Positions 63,759 to 64,000 of a stretch of DNA of 64,000 bases are shown piece after piece. The position numbers were made by a program, and so were the translations under genes. The stretch covers positions 2,356,001 to 2,420,000 of the forward strand of contig NZ_CP083760.1 in NCBI RefSeq assembly GCF_020149915.1. The letters are read 5' to 3'. The notes below the pieces were generated by a model. The model searched no databases. It saw only the letters and a program-made list of their open reading frames with translations, and was not told where the DNA came from. The first letter of the stretch is position 1. Each line of letters begins with the position of its first letter. Source of the stretch: Candidatus Sulfidibacterium hydrothermale (GTDB lineage: Bacteria; Bacteroidota; Bacteroidia; Bacteroidales; F082).

Positions 63759-64000
63759 TTAACTTACGTAACAAATAACTTCGCCGCCCACATTCAGTTT
63801 CCGAGCTTCTTTATCGGTAATTACACCGGCAGAAGTGGACAAAATAGCGATACCCAGTCCGTTGATCACACGCGGGAGATCTCTGGCTCCCACATATTTC
63901 CGCAAACCAGGTGTCGAAGCACGCTGAATGGTATTGATAGCGGGCATTTTGGTAACGGGATGATATTTCAGGGCAATTTTAATGGTTTCAAATTTGCCTG
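63759..64000 (-). CDS. rpsH: ribosomal protein S8, cut by window end
   Basis: The C-terminal 80 or so residues of S8. [19 protein letters not shown] and [25 protein letters not shown] are diagnostic. The frame is open to the last base, so the N-terminal part and the upstream spc genes lie outside. It is 16 bases before rplF. Confidence 0.97.
   Translation of the reverse strand, partial: GKFETIKIALKYHPVTKMPAINTIQRASTPGLRKYVGARDLPRVINGLGIAILSTSAGVITDKEARKLNVGGEVICYVS

Overview
The window reads as chromosomal DNA of a Gram-negative member of the Bacteroidota, probably a free-living, possibly marine or anaerobic relative of the Bacteroidales. This rests on several observations. Many genes are preceded by the Bacteroidota -7 promoter element TAnnTTTG, and Shine-Dalgarno sequences are scarce. 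There is a secreted protein with a gliding-motility-associated C-terminal domain, a second with a type IX secretion sorting tail, an outer-membrane beta-barrel receptor of the TonB-dependent type, and typical family members such as DUF1573, DUF4136, DUF4834, WbqC and YfhO. The ribosomal protein and secA genes are also of Bacteroidota type. The species cannot be named from the sequence alone.

Layout: (1) Bases 1-12156 are the end of a surface polysaccharide locus: asparagine synthase, a TagD-like cytidylyltransferase, a CDP-glycerol glycerophosphotransferase, two paralogous Wzx-like flippases with an unrelated AAA/DUF4143 ATPase between them, a GpsA-like glycerol-3-phosphate dehydrogenase, then on the other strand a glycosyltransferase, a large YfhO protein and a DUF4834 protein. 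GpsA, TagD and TagB/F together form a complete route from dihydroxyacetone phosphate to polymer-bound glycerol phosphate. (2) Bases 12157-18950 hold a candidate small RNA, an arylsulfatase, an electron-bifurcating FixABCX operon and tRNA-Arg. (3) Bases 19200-30640 carry a thioredoxin pair, WbqC, a c-di-AMP phosphodiesterase of the PgpH type, an NlpC/P60 hydrolase, OsmC, a TonB-type receptor with a glycine/methionine-rich partner, YajC, DUF1573, a gliding-type surface protein and MsrB. (4) Bases 30644-35640 are the thrABC operon with a threonine-rich leader peptide upstream that looks like a transcription attenuator. (5) Bases 35666-48681 contain secA, a TlpA-like protein, coaD, NUDIX, pyrE, a CPBP protease, a very large tricorn-like S41 protease and a small type IX secretion cargo. 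(6) Bases 48901-54933 are a complete rRNA operon on the minus strand (16S, tRNA-Ile, tRNA-Ala, 23S, 5S) with two tandem promoters and a terminator. (7) Bases 55102-64000 hold a DUF4136 lipoprotein and the spc/alpha ribosomal operon from rpsH (cut by the window end) to rplQ, including secY, map, infA, rpmJ and rpoA.

The most interesting items are the thr leader, the divergent candidate sRNA beside the sulfatase, the CDP-glycerol polymer pathway in a Gram-negative surface locus, the non-nitrogenase FixABCX operon, several genes whose -7 box lies so close to the start codon that the mRNA should be leaderless or nearly so, and three variable 23S helix tips closed by exactly the same six-base clamp. 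There is no CRISPR array, prophage, insertion sequence or recognisable defence island. Start sites, promoters and RNA ends are read by eye and are approximate.
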